From: Maniola hyperantus
Lineage: Eukaryota > Arthropoda > Insecta > Lepidoptera > Nymphalidae
Direction of reading: 5' to 3'
Assembly (NCBI RefSeq): GCF_902806685.2
Contig: NC_048555.1
Coordinates: 6,634,001 to 6,698,000 of the forward strand
Length of the DNA stretch: 64,000 bases
The position numbers and the translations under genes are program-made. The notes below the pieces were generated by a model that was given only the letters and a program-made list of their open reading frames with translations, ran no database searches and was not told the origin of the DNA. This document shows positions 33,059-43,705 of this stretch, one piece after another. Positions within the stretch are counted from its first letter, which is position 1; each line of letters opens with the position of its first letter.

Positions 33059-35776
33059 CAAGTTTCTGATGTCTAACGAGCTGTTGTCGACAAAAACATC
33101 CGTTTTTATTTTCTCATCTTCTTTAGCATCTTCGTAAGTAGTTATTTTTCTGGTTACACCATTTTCTGTTATGTACCGAGTTACTTCAATCTGACTTCGC
33201 GTCTTGTCTACTTCGAAAGCCCTTTTTATAGTATCACCTGATGTTGTATGTATAATTGTTGTTTCTTCAGTATCGATTCCTTCGTAAAGGTCTTTAACAT
33301 CTTCATTGATTTTAGTTCCAAATGTTACTTTATCGATTCTTTTGAAAGGATATTTATTTACAGTTTCGATAATTTCTTTTAAAACCTTATCATCGATATT
33401 CTTTTTATTAATAACGATGTTCTTGTTGCTAACGGTAACGTCTTTATTTGTCGATGAAGACTCAATGATTTTTCGCAGATCGCTTATGGATGTAAAGTCT
33501 TTTATATCTCTTGAAGATAAAATAATATTTTCTTCTGTGTCTTGTCTCTTTAAGTGATGCTTTGGTTTCTCAGGCTTTCCAAATGGTGACATTTGCTTAG
33601 GACGTCTAGGCCTATCGTCATCAGTTTCATAAGTAAATTTACCGTTCCAAGTGCCAGTACTTCTTTCATAACTTGTTAGAGTATCTTTAGTTTGAGAAGT
33701 AGAGGTAGTGTTACTTTCTTTTGTCAGGTTTTGTTTTTCTTTTGTTATAAAGTCAGTAGTTTCTGATACATTTTTTGTATCACGAATATCTGACTGTGTA
33801 TCACTTGATGTAGATACAAACGTATCGGAGTAAATATTTCTGTCACTGGTGGAACTAATACGTTTATTGTGAATATCTTCTGTATCTGTAATATGCTCAG
33901 TTATAGCAGGTTTGCGAGTAAAATCGCCACCATATGTGTTACTTGTAGATGCTACTTGCTTTCCATCCTTATACAAGGCCGATTCTTCGGTAACATAAGT
34001 GCCACTTTTAGGTACACCATCCTTACCGGTATCATAAAAAGCGTCTTTGTCCAAAACATGACGAGTATATTCATGGTGTGGTTTAATTCCAGTGCCACTT
34101 ATTTGATGGCTCTTTTCATTCGTAGAATGTTCTTTACTATCTCCCCATTCTCTATGAGAACTGTCCACTAATACTTGTTTTCCGTCTACTACTTCAAATA
34201 CATAAGAAGACTTAGACTCTTGTTGAGCACTGCTTGTATTGCTTTTAAGAATTTTCGTAGAATAATTAAGATCTTTTGTATCGGTAACTTGCAAAATGTC
34301 ACCTACCTTACGAAGTTGATTTTGTATAGTAGAATCGTAGCCATAGAAATTCGATGAATCAGTTTCATTCGCATTGCGTCTCCTACTGTCAATGATTTCA
34401 TTATTCACTTTATTACTGTTTACTTTACTCCCGAAAGTATTTTTATCTGTTTGACGATTATCAAAATCTTTAGATGAAGTAGTATAATCAACTTGATCTC
34501 GAGAGGTTGTAGATTGAATATTATCTTTTGATGTAAGCTGTTCTCGCGTTGTGCTATGTTGTTGTTGAATGGAATTGTCTTTTTGTGAAATATAACTATC
34601 ATGACTCGTAATTTGATTTCCATCCTTCACAAATTTGGAATTTTCTCTTTCAGTCATTTCACTAGTTGGCTTACCATCTTTACCAACCGTATCATATTTT
34701 GACTTCATATCATAATTCTGGATACTATGAGCGGATTCTGGTTTGATGCCTGTTCCACTGACGCTTACATAATCTTCTTTAGCGGCATGTTCTTGAGCAT
34801 CACCCCATTCTCTCGTTGAGCTGTCAACTATACGTTCTTTTCCATCAACGATTTCAACAACATATGACGATGATGAAGATTTTGCCACATTACTACTTTT
34901 AGATTCACTTGAATGAGATGTGCTTTTAAATTCTTTTGTTTTCACGTTCTTATCCAGACTACCTTCTCCTCCGTAAAAATTAGAACGATCCGATTTAACT
35001 GTTTGAACCCTCCTAGATGAATCAGGAGCATTACTACGTTCATTCTCGCGAATATTGATATTTTGTGAATCAACTGTAGACCTTCCTTGGTTTTTTATAC
35101 GTTCTTGACTTGAACGAGATTGTTGATTTGTTAAATTTTGTCGCTCTGACTGAATAAATGATTCTGTAGCATTAGCACCATGAGATCTTGACGTAAAATC
35201 TCTAGACCCTGTCACATTGTGTGCCGAGTTATCTATAAATGCAGTATTCAGAGTCTGATTATCAACTGAAGAATCAGATGTCCGGTCAATATGTTGGCTG
35301 TGACTAGAGCCCGAATGCTGAATAGAAGTCGAAGAGGATTGGTGCATTGCATTCGTAGAACTCTGCTGATGGGATGTAGAGGAAGACTCTTGCCTTACTG
35401 AATTAGATACAAATTCACCGCTCGTCGATTGAGCCATATCGCTCACATGATGTTCATTAGATCTTGTCTGCGATAGATCGGGAATCGACGGAGCCTCCGT
35501 AATTATGTAGTGTGGGTGGCTGTTATAGTGCTCGGACACGGTGGACCCGCTAATTGAAGCGTGATCAGAGATATCAGTGATCATGAGCGGGTCGTCCTCC
35601 TCGACCTTAACTTCAATGTAGCGAATCTTCTTACCAGACGAGCTGACCTTTTGAAGTGTGTTGCTGCTCTTTTGCACGGATGTCGACGTGCTGGTCTTCT
35701 GAACACTACTCGACGCACTTTTTGACGTCACTTCGGACGTATTTGATTGCTTAGTCTTTTTATTTTTTATAGTCAT
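33059..35776 (-). CDS. Giant SAXO-like gene, exon 1 (906 codons, Ser/Thr-rich N-terminal region)
   Basis: The ATG at 35776 lies in a good context (ACCAAAATG) with an in-frame TAA 18 nt upstream, so this start is well supported. The frame stays open for 906 codons to a donor (TTG|GTGAGT, phase 0). Residues 1-260 are rich in Ser, Thr, Gln and Asn and look disordered. A module beginning with NFYG and holding SSYVxExVDGK...VDSSxREWGD occurs twice, at about residues 264-400 and 474-618. The last 150 residues are charged and more ordered, with NKYPFKRIDKVTFGTKI near residue 807. I recognise no catalytic domain or membrane segment. A structural or scaffolding role is inferred only from its being spliced to the SAXO-type exons. 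It could instead be the whole coding part of a shorter isoform. Confidence 0.85.
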
Positions 35777-36110
35777 TTTGGTCCCACTATGTTACGAAAA
35801 TTATAAATTACTCAATACACTTATTTTAAAGGAGATTCTTAAATAATAACGATTAAATAGTCTTACACGAGTCTTAAATAAAATTATCACATAATATAGA
35901 GTCAAACTTTTGCCATGTAACTATGTAAATATAATGATAAACAATTCGCGAGAGTCGTTCGTGTCGTGGGCTATCGCGTACATGCGCGCGCGCTGCTTGC
36001 GAGTGGCTCGCGGAGTCTGAGGCGATGTCCCCCCTCGCGCCTGGTGCCGTGTCGTCGCCCACCAGACCTTCGCGACACGTAAGCGCTCACTTCTCACTGT
36101 TGGACTCGCA
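35777..36110 (-). promoter_or_regulatory. Probable 5' UTR and CpG-rich promoter of the SAXO-like gene
   Basis: Directly upstream of the ATG, AT-rich DNA gives way at about 35940-36080 to a CpG-dense block (CGCGTACATGCGCGCGCGC and several TCGCG). It is unlike anything else near it. This is a plausible promoter; no TATA box or experimental start is claimed. Confidence 0.4.
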
Positions 36111-36418
36111 CCAAAAATGGTCTACCGAATCTTAATGAATAAGGATTATGTAGATATAGGTAGGTACGTACTAGGTAGGTACCTTACTTATTAATTTAGG
36201 TAGGTAGGTTCTTAGTATCGTTAAATAATTTCGCGACTTTCATTAAATAGGTACCCAAGTAAACACCAAAATCACGTCATCAATTTTTATAAACAGAGTA
36301 GAATGGAGTTTCATCGAATCATGGCTTAGTAAATAGCTATTTTTAAAATTATGTAAGCGCCTGTGAGTAGTTCGTAGAAACGGCAAAAATGTAAAGCATG
36401 ACTATTTATGCAAATTTC

Positions 36419-36532
36419 CTCACGAAATTTCCTTCTCCAAACCCCGAAAAGTTAGAGGTGAATGCCCGGAATCGAACCTTCGACCTCCCGAATAGGAGAT
36501 GGACGTCTTAACCACTAGGCTATCACGGCTCT
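36419..36532 (-). mobile_element. SINE S1 head fragment
   Basis: On the minus strand it begins with the tRNA-like region (GTGATAGCCTAGTGGTTAAG, then GGTTCGATTCC as the B box) and ends soon after the AACTTTTCGG block. Confidence 0.7.
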
Positions 36533-36567
36533 AGGTAGGTACTATTCGTCATTAATTATTATTAGAG

Positions 36568-36867
36568 ACATCATCATCATCATGATCTACCCATAGCCGG
36601 CTCACTACAAAGCACGGGTCTCTCAGTATAAGAGGCTTTGGCCATAGTCCACCACGCTGGCCAAGTATGGATTGGCAGACTTCACACACCTTTGAGAACA
36701 TTATGGAGAACTTTCAGGCATGTAGGTTTCCAAACGAACTTTCCTTCTCTGTTAAAGCAAGTGATGTTTAATTGCTTAAAACGCACATAACTCCGAAAAG
36801 TTAGAGGTGCGTGCCCGGATCGAACCTCCGACCTCCCGCATAGGAGATGGATGCTATCACGGCTCTG
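36568..36867 (-). mobile_element. SINE S1, near full-length
   Basis: On the minus strand it contains a damaged tRNA head (A-box region partly deleted) and B box GGTTCGATCC. The whole body follows to GTTTGATC-like and a (ATG)n tail, about 300 bp. Confidence 0.75.
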
Positions 36868-37168
36868 GATAGGTACTAGGTATTCGTCACTAATTAGTAG
36901 AGACCTACGCTACCTTAATATTGAAATATTAAAAACCACGAAGTAGCCTTAGGCTGCCCTTAAGGTGACGCAGGACGCTCGACCGAAATTGGCAGCGCAC
37001 GTGGGTAACGTGTTTCCCTTAACACATTTACACAGTTTCATTCATCAGAATTTACTAAGAGGAAAATTATGAGATTTATCTGTTAACATGGTTTAGAACC
37101 TGACTTCGGTTTCTAGCTATTGGTTTTGGTGTAAATCTGCATTAAATACTTTAATGAAAGTAGACTAA

Positions 37169-37297
37169 CAGCCGTACTCAGAGTCGCTAATCGTTACTTA
37201 AGATTGAGTTAAAACGAGACAGATTTATATGAGAGATATAGCTCTATCTCGTTTAACTCAATCTTAAGTAACGATTAAGTGACTCTGAGTACGGCTG
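37169..37297. mobile_element. Harbinger-type MITE with TAA duplication
   Basis: The 129-bp hairpin has ends CAGCCGTACTCAGAGTC and GACTCTGAGTACGGCTG, each flanked by TAA. The inner part (ACTTAAGATTGAGTTAAAAC) is shared with the element at 53639. Confidence 0.8.
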
Positions 37298-37429
37298 TAA
37301 GATTAATAAGTAGGTAGGTAGGTACTAGGTTTAGGTATCTTACCTTTTGGAGTTTTTTAAAGTCCGCCGTCACCTTTGTTTACTCGTCATAAAAACATGC
37401 CTTGATCACTCCTCGCACCTGTAGCCTGT

Positions 37430-37606
37430 AGGGCGATTTCGTAAAACCTCATCACTCATTATTACAATCTCAATTGTTGTGATTGGCTGCATTTGTGCGA
37501 TTCTTGTTGCAACAATGCATTGTAGTCAATAGTGAGCGAGCGTCAACCAATCAGAGGTGATTGCGATCGTGACATTGTAACTATCATTCTACCGCAATCG
37601 AGCAGC
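37430..37606 (+). mobile_element. MITE family F copy
   Basis: AGGGCGATTTCGTAAAACCTC at one end and TACCGCAATCGAGC at the other, with the shared core GATTGGCTGCATTTGTGCGA. Confidence 0.7.
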
Positions 37607-37654
37607 TGCCTGCAAAACTCGAAAGTCCCGTCAAAATCAGTTCAGAGGCAGATA

Positions 37655-37890
37655 CAGTTCTTGCAATTCACGAAGGCGAGTGGACTTTAGTTGTGGTTAC
37701 GTAGGAATTAGGATACACGGGCATTGCATTGCGTAAGTGTGTGTGCACGTCGGACCAATCAGTTCAGCAAACCCACACATTCAGTGCAGGTACCTTAAAT
37801 ACAGAACAATCTGTATTCTGAGACCTTACTTATGCCGATACGACTTAAACACAAGCATGAGCCACTCGCCTTCGTGAATTGCAAGTACTG
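37655..37890. mobile_element. MITE with 29-bp inverted ends and TA duplication
   Basis: The left end (CAGTTCTTGCAATTCACGAA...) is the inverse of the right end with one mismatch, and TA flanks both. CAGT ends and a TA target fit Tc1/mariner mobilisation. Confidence 0.75.
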
Positions 37891-38384
37891 TACTTACTTC
37901 AACTCAAATCAATCTTCAGATGTACAAAGGAATAATATCAGAGATTTCTTGTACGAATTTGACCAGTTTTTTTAACAATCTAAATACTTTTAAATACTTT
38001 ACCCATATCGACTAGATTACAATAAACTTGGATGACAGGGACGAAACCCTTGACACGATACGGTGTGTGGTGCATTTACATAAGCCTTTGGTAAGTCCCA
38101 ATTAAATGTAGTCTTACCATACCTACCACAGTCTACAAGCACATTATAGTGTCTATATGTTAAAAGTACTCTGTGGTTTACACTGTACAGTTTACATCGC
38201 TCAACGTGACCTACTTTTTAAATCTCTACGACCTTCTGCAAATTGACCAGTAGAAACATTGAATTATAATTTTGAACTAAATTTTTTAGAATTTTTGACG
38301 GGTTTGTGGAATATCCAACTGTTCATGTCCACGTTTCCGCTCCATAGTCCATACGTGATACGTCATTACAGGTAAGATATTATA

Positions 38385-38705
38385 CTCATTAAAAACTTTA
38401 GTTTTTAGTTTATAGTTCTTCATAGTGCATAGTTCATACTTTATAGTTTCTAGTAGTTTATAGCTTCTGGAACAGTCGGTGTTCTGGCTTCTAGCTTCTA
38501 GCCTCTCGCCTCGTTTTTAGTTTCTAGTAGTTAACAGTTTATAGTTTCTAGCTTGTCGCTTCTCGATCCTCGGTTCTCGCTTTTCGCTTCTTGCTTTTCA
38601 CTTCTCGCTTCTCGTTTCTAATTTATATTTTAGTAGTTTGATTCTAGTTTAAAGTTTAGATTTTATAGTTTATAGCTTTTAGCTTCTAGCTTCTCGCTAC
38701 GGTAC
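38385..38705. repeat. TTCTAG/TTCTCG low-complexity tract
   Basis: Over 300 bp consist mostly of variants of TAGTTTCTAG, TAGCTTCTAG and CGCTTCTCG. It is a degenerate simple-sequence array with strong pyrimidine bias on the plus strand. Confidence 0.7.
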
Positions 38706-38759
38706 TGAGAGGTTAATCGGCACGTACCTACCTACCTATCTACAAAGGTTATTGTAATA

Positions 38760-39520
38760 AAAAACAAAAGTTACCTTCCGTGTAATTTTACTAAATTAAT
38801 TCATTTCCTGTGATCTCACTCAGGATGTCCTTTTCGTCGTTAATTCAAGTTGCAAGTTATCAATAACTGGCGTGGGTGTAGATTTCGTCATTGCCATTTG
38901 CCACTGTGCAATTAATTGCCTTAAACGAGTATGTTTCTCGAAAGTGTTAAAAGTAAGTAGGTGTATTTAAAAATTATTTGATGAAAGGATACGTTGTCGT
39001 TGTAAGTGGTTAGTGTATACTCAGGTTACAATACTTTGTACCTACCTACATAGGTAATTAAAGGTTGCACGTTTTCACTTTCCACTAAAGACTGAGCGGG
39101 TTGAAGACTTGTTTAGCTGACGAATCAGATTATATTGATAGGTACCTACGATAATTTCATAATGTTATTTATTTATTTATTTTTTATTACAAAAGGAAAA
39201 CACACAGCACAGCATATTCATGTAATTAAAGCTAATTCACGAGGCTATTACATAAGCCAGTAAAGTTTTCACAGTAAAGTTTATAATTGTTATATAAGTT
39301 GAATTGAATTGAATTGAATTAAGTTTATATACATTTTCTAAGGTGGGAGTCCATTTCTATTTTTTAGTAACAAACACGATTAAGCGTGTGTCTACCATGA
39401 CGAGATGGGTCCAATCCCTGCCACCAAGCCATGTTTTATGTGCATTTCTTGATAGCAGAGACAATTATCTATCAATAATAATCTCTTTGGCCGAAGAGTC
39501 GTAAAATTACATAAAATATC
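38760..39520. other. Intergenic stretch without recognised genes
   Basis: It contains a (TTGAA)n microsatellite at 39299-39320. Nothing else is recognised. Confidence 0.4.
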
Positions 39521-39524
39521 ACTT

Positions 39525-39735
39525 GCTTTATAGGTGAAGGACGTTGTGAGAAAACCTGGAAACCTGCATGCCTGAGAGATCTCCATAATGTTCTTAATGG
39601 TGTGTGAAGTTTGCCCAATCCGCACTTGGCCACCACGCTGTGTGCCGCTGGCCGCACCAAGTGCGGATTGGACGGCCAAGGGTTCGGCCATCAAAACCCT
39701 TCTCATTCTAAGAGGGAATTGGTCTCAGTAGTTTT
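39525..39735 (+). mobile_element. SINE S1 copy with internal inverted duplication
   Basis: The S1 body is present (AAACCTGCATGCCTGAGAG, TTCTCATTCTAAGAGG). At 39617-39671 the segment CCAATCCGCACTTGGCC is followed by its inverse ACCAAGTGCGGATTGG. Confidence 0.6.
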
Positions 39736-40090
39736 AAGTAAGTAATGATGACCAGTGACCTAGTAGGTATATGGATTTGTGGATATGAATAAGATCAATT
39801 TAAAACGCGTCGCAAGTATGAAGTAGGTAAGTATGAATGATCGAAAACCTCAGTAAATAAAATGTATTGAGCGAAGTCGTAGGTTGCACAAGGCCCGGTT
39901 TTCGATGCCTTTACATGGCGATGATGGTGGGCGAGTCGCTTTTGAATCACATTCACGCGCCCACGAACCGATTGCATGCATTGCGAATAGGTAATCGTTA
40001 GCTCAAGTAAAGTAGGTAGCTAAATTACCTACCAAAACTAATACTAAACTAAATATAACTTAACTCATAAATTATAGGTATTTTTTTTAG

Positions 40091-40149
40091 GGTTCCGTAC
40101 CTCAAAAGAAAAAACGGAACCCTCATAGGATCACTTTGTTGTGTCTGTC
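40091..40149 (+). repeat. Family G, 5' part (split by the P-type transposon)
   Basis: GGGTTCCGTACCTCAAAAG through AGGATCACTTTGTTGTGTCTGTC is the start of family G. It resumes at 42083 after the inserted transposon. Confidence 0.75.
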
Positions 40150-40294
40150 CACGGAACAGAAAAAACAGTGGAAGTGCTAAGTAGGCGTGGCACGCGTGCC
40201 ACAATTAAGCGTAGTTACGTAAAACTGATCCCAGTCGCGTTCTAACATCGCGTGGAGTTGGTAGTCTCGCGACAAATTCATATTGCCCTAGCAA

Positions 40295-41477
40295 TGTTAC
40301 TGTTCCGTTTTGGAGTGTAAAAATGATAGTAGGAGAAAAAATCTTAAAAATGGAGGTGTTTCGTATCATCGGTAAGTACGATTTTCATTGTTTTCTATAA
40401 AATCTTAATTTATTTCAATTTACTAATATTTAATAGAACGGTTAGTCAAAATCAACCTTAAACAATTAAGATAAAGTTTATTTTGGATTGATTCTATTCC
40501 GAAAGTACTTCGCTCCGTGTTCGCTACTCAAATAGTGATGTGGCCAAGTAGAATATTGAATTTATCGATTGATATCGATACAAGGATATAAATAAATAGT
40601 AACGCAATAATTATAATTTATTAATGAGTGAGACGTTGCATTGATCACTAAATAGACATCAGTAGTTCCTCTAACCTTCATTTAAAATATTTTTAGGTTT
40701 CCCAAAGATGCAAGCATCAAAGAGAAATGGATAGATGCAACGGGTAGAGTTAATTGGATGCCAACCAAATCAAGCATGATATGCTCTGAACATTTTTTTA
40801 GAAGTCGATTTTATAATATCAAATAAAGGATATAGATATACGAAACCTACTGCGCTTCCATCAATGAAAATCGTTAAGTCTTTTAATCAAATAACCTTGT
40901 TTTATTTTATTACTTTCAGTAAGTATTGAAAATACTTGATATTATAATACAAAACAACACACCTCTTAGTTATATTTTTGTATGAAGATTGACTGACTAA
41001 ATATCAAATTTAATTCATAAACACACTAATTAATTTTTCTCCTATTCATTTTTATATAGGTACTAGATGATGCCCGCGACTTCGTCCGCGTGGATTTAGG
41101 TTTTTAAAAATCCTGTGGGAACTTTTCAACTTCCTATGTCCTTTCCCGGGATGCAAGCTATCTCTGTACCAAATTTCATCAAAAACGGTTGATCGGTTGA
41201 GCCGTGAAAAGCTAGCAGACAGACAGACAGACAGACACACTTTCGCATTTATAATATTAGTACGGATTTATTCTCAAAGTTTAATTTTGGTTTCAGCCAC
41301 AAAATGATAAATGTGGTCACTCCAGGTTCTTCAAAAAGACAAAGTGATTCGGAGATTCCTGCGTCTAATCACGTTACCGATTTGATGAAGGCAATAGTCG
41401 AAAAATATATACATAAATGTTCGCATACACCATTTATTAAAATTAAAAATAAGACTTTCGAAACGCCAGTTTCTTAA
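40295..41477 (+). pseudogene. THAP-domain transposase gene, broken
   Basis: Exon a (40295-40371) encodes CYCSVLECKN...GGVSYH and ends at GTAAGT. Exon b starts at 40697 after TTTTTAG with RFPKDASIKEKW, NWMPTKSSMICSEHFFRS, then the TKPTALPSMK box. Together they show a full C2CH THAP zinc finger (CSVLEC, then CSEH) and its AVPTA-type motif. An extra C at 40806 shifts the frame, and the initiating ATG is out of frame (a stop lies just upstream of the first Cys codon). Exon c (41297-41477), after TTTCAG, encodes 60 residues to TAA, including VTDLMKAIVEKYIHKCS. Between b and c the catalytic core of a P transposase is missing. A domesticated THAP gene is a less likely alternative, given the surrounding terminal repeats. 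Confidence 0.7.
41062..41268 (+). repeat. Family A copy nested in the P-type transposon
   Basis: ACTAGATGATGCCCGCGACT through CACACTTTCGCATTTATAAT to TAGTACGGAT, intact and close to the copy at 24485. Confidence 0.8.
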
Positions 41478-42082
41478 CAAATATGTTTTATTTCAAGGGC
41501 AATAAATAAAATTTATCTATTTTCATACGTTGCAGTATTTATTGTGCATACTTGTAAAAGGCATGCATACATACCAGCACTTTTATTCAATTTTATAATT
41601 ACCTTTTTTAATTTTATTTTTGCGAATGAACAAAATAACGAGTATCTATCGATATCGATAGGTAATTCATTGAGCTACGTGGTGCAGCCTTAACTGAGGA
41701 GGAAAAAAAATCGACCGATCACGCAAATGTCAACCATATGTTTAAAGTAATTAAGTTTATAATTGCTACTAATTAGAATACCGCCATCTATGGTCAAGTA
41801 GCGGAATTAATTGGACAATTGAATCTAGTGTGACGTGAGTGTGACTATAGCTCGTAAATACGTTCTTCCGCTAAAGCAAAATAAATCTTATTTCTAGAGC
41901 GTCAGGGTTTATTTCCAAATCTGTGACGTAGGCTAGTTTTGACTAAACTTAAACGACAAATCAAATGATTTGTTTCTTTGTAGTGCAATATATGACTATC
42001 GGTATATTTGTATGAGTTTGGCGACAGCGGTTCCTATAGTAATTTTGGTGAATTGCACTTCCACTGTTCTTTCTGTTCCGTG

Positions 42083-42478
42083 TGTCTGTCTGTCAAGAAA
42101 CCTATAAGGTACTTCCCGTTGACCTAGAACTCACCTAGAATTATGAAATTTGGCAGGAAGGTAGGTCTTATAGCAGACATTAGGGGAAAAATCTGAAAAT
42201 CGTGAATTTGTGGTTAGGTAGGTACCTACGTCACGAAAAAATAATTAAAATGTGCTCATGAACAAATAATTAGTATTTTCAACTTTCAAAGTAAAATTAT
42301 TATACCAAATGGGGTATCATATGAAAGGGATCTACTTGTACATTCTAAAACAGGTTATTATTAATTTTTAGGCATAATAGTTTTTGATTAATTGTGCAAA
42401 ATGTCGATAAAATACAATTTAGTACGGAACCATCAGTGCGCGAGTCTGACTCGCGCTTAGTCGGGTTTTCCCCATCAG
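42083..42478 (+). repeat. Family G, 3' part
   Basis: It continues from the TGTCTGTC target with AAGAAACCTATAAGGTACTT, TATCATATGAAAGGGATC and AGTACGGAACCATCAGTGCG, ending ...TAGTCGGGTTTT. Together with 40091-40149 it forms one element equivalent to 56331-56770. Confidence 0.75.
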
Positions 42479-42500
42479 CCTACTGTATGCGTCCACTGCT

Positions 42501-42556
42501 GGTGGCTCCTCTGGTTCAGTACAAAATATTTTGTACAGTTTACCAGAGGAGCCACC
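42501..42556. repeat. 56-bp near-perfect palindrome
   Basis: GGTGGCTCCTCTGGT (42501-42515) pairs with ACCAGAGGAGCCACC (42542-42556). The centre GTACAAAATATTTTGTAC is a perfect palindrome. Confidence 0.85.
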
Positions 42557-43229
42557 AACTTGCGCTTCCGACTCCGGTTGCTAGTGCTACTAGCACATAA
42601 TCACAGAATATATTATACTAGTACTAACGTAAGTCCATGGAGACCATGAAAGCAAAAAGTCCAAAATCTTAAAGTTTTATTCCGGTTAGGTTAATAAATT
42701 AATCGACGACCGACCGTGACTTATACAAGGTATATTAATCTATGACCGTGACTGTCTAACAGAATGACTCCGACTGCAAGTTGCAAATTCTACGAGTAGG
42801 TAGGTTTATGAGTTAGGTTAAGTGCTTATTCCACGTCCCTAAATAAGCCGTCCTAAATGGCATAGTTCCCGTCAACTAGCCAACTTTGCCACTCGATGAT
42901 AGTTACTTTGCCAAAAAAGCAATATTTATAAGCAAATTCGCTATGTATTTTTTTTTGATAAATTAACATTTAAACTAAAATTTGTTCGATTTTGAACAGT
43001 ACAAAACAGTTAAAATTACAACAAAATTATTACAGACAGATAAAGACACGAGTGTCATCTAGTAACACTTTTCAAAACTGCAAAGTACTCTGTGACTGAA
43101 ATATTGCTTAGCTCTATGTTGCTTGGTAATGGCCGCCATCTATATTTTCTACCTTGAAACAGCAAATATTCGTAGCCGTCATCTGTACAGACCCTAGCTT
43201 TCTTGATGCTTTCTAAGTCTACTCGATAG

Positions 43230-43705
43230 ATGGCAGTAATAACGTTGATAGTCGATAAATGGCTGCGTGCGTCATTTCGCTGCGCAATCAAGTCAAGCAC
43301 GGAAATAACTAACAGCTGTTCTGCAATATTCGGTCGGGCAACTCAGGTAGCAGTTGTATACGAAGGAGCACGCAGCCGTTTTCCTTGGAAGTGCGATTGT
43401 TTGGACGTTGAATTGTGGCTTTCTCATTGTTATATTTCGCTTCATATTTTGGACAATAATTCCAGGTTTCAGTGTTGAAAAGTCTACGCACGCTTTAGTG
43501 CTGGCGAAAACAGTGTGCGAATCGTGTTATTATCCTTGAGTTCCTGGCGAAATGTTTACCAAAATTCAGAAGTTGTTATCGTGATTTGAGACCAGTGGAA
43601 ATGCCTTGTGAATACGTTGACCGCGAAGAGAGTCCCACAGTGTTATGTCAATAGAATCTTATATAGATAGCAATTTAAATTTTGTCACTAAAATAGGTGA
43701 TAATA
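43230..43705 (+). promoter_or_regulatory. Probable promoter and 5' UTR of the UBE2R-type gene
   Basis: The repeat-free stretch before the ATG is richer in CpG than its flanks. It contains TTTCAGTGTT at about 43465, which resembles an insect initiator (TCAGT). The in-frame TAG at 43694 marks the 5' limit of the coding frame. No start site is proven. Confidence 0.35.

Larger units (their letters stand above)
40150..42082 (+). mobile_element. P-superfamily DNA transposon (1,933 bp, inactive)
   Basis: The ends are 28-bp inverted repeats beginning CACGGAACAG (40150-40177 and 42055-42082, one mismatch). TGTCTGTC flanks both sides (40142-40149 and 42083-42090), an 8-bp target duplication as made by P elements. 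Inside is a THAP-domain gene, the DNA-binding module of P transposases, with conserved splice sites. The catalytic region is absent, so it is an internally reduced, non-autonomous copy. A family A repeat is nested at 41062-41268. Confidence 0.8.

Noticed and set aside
34420..34623. Alternative-frame ORFs within exon 1 of the SAXO-like gene.
   Set aside because: They are shadows of the 906-codon frame.
43055..43300. 82-codon minus-strand frame with CTDDGYEYLLFQGRKYRWRP, which looks protein-like.
   Set aside because: No family was recognised, no splice or start context, and it lies next to the UBE2R promoter. Kept only as a remark; a protein search would decide.
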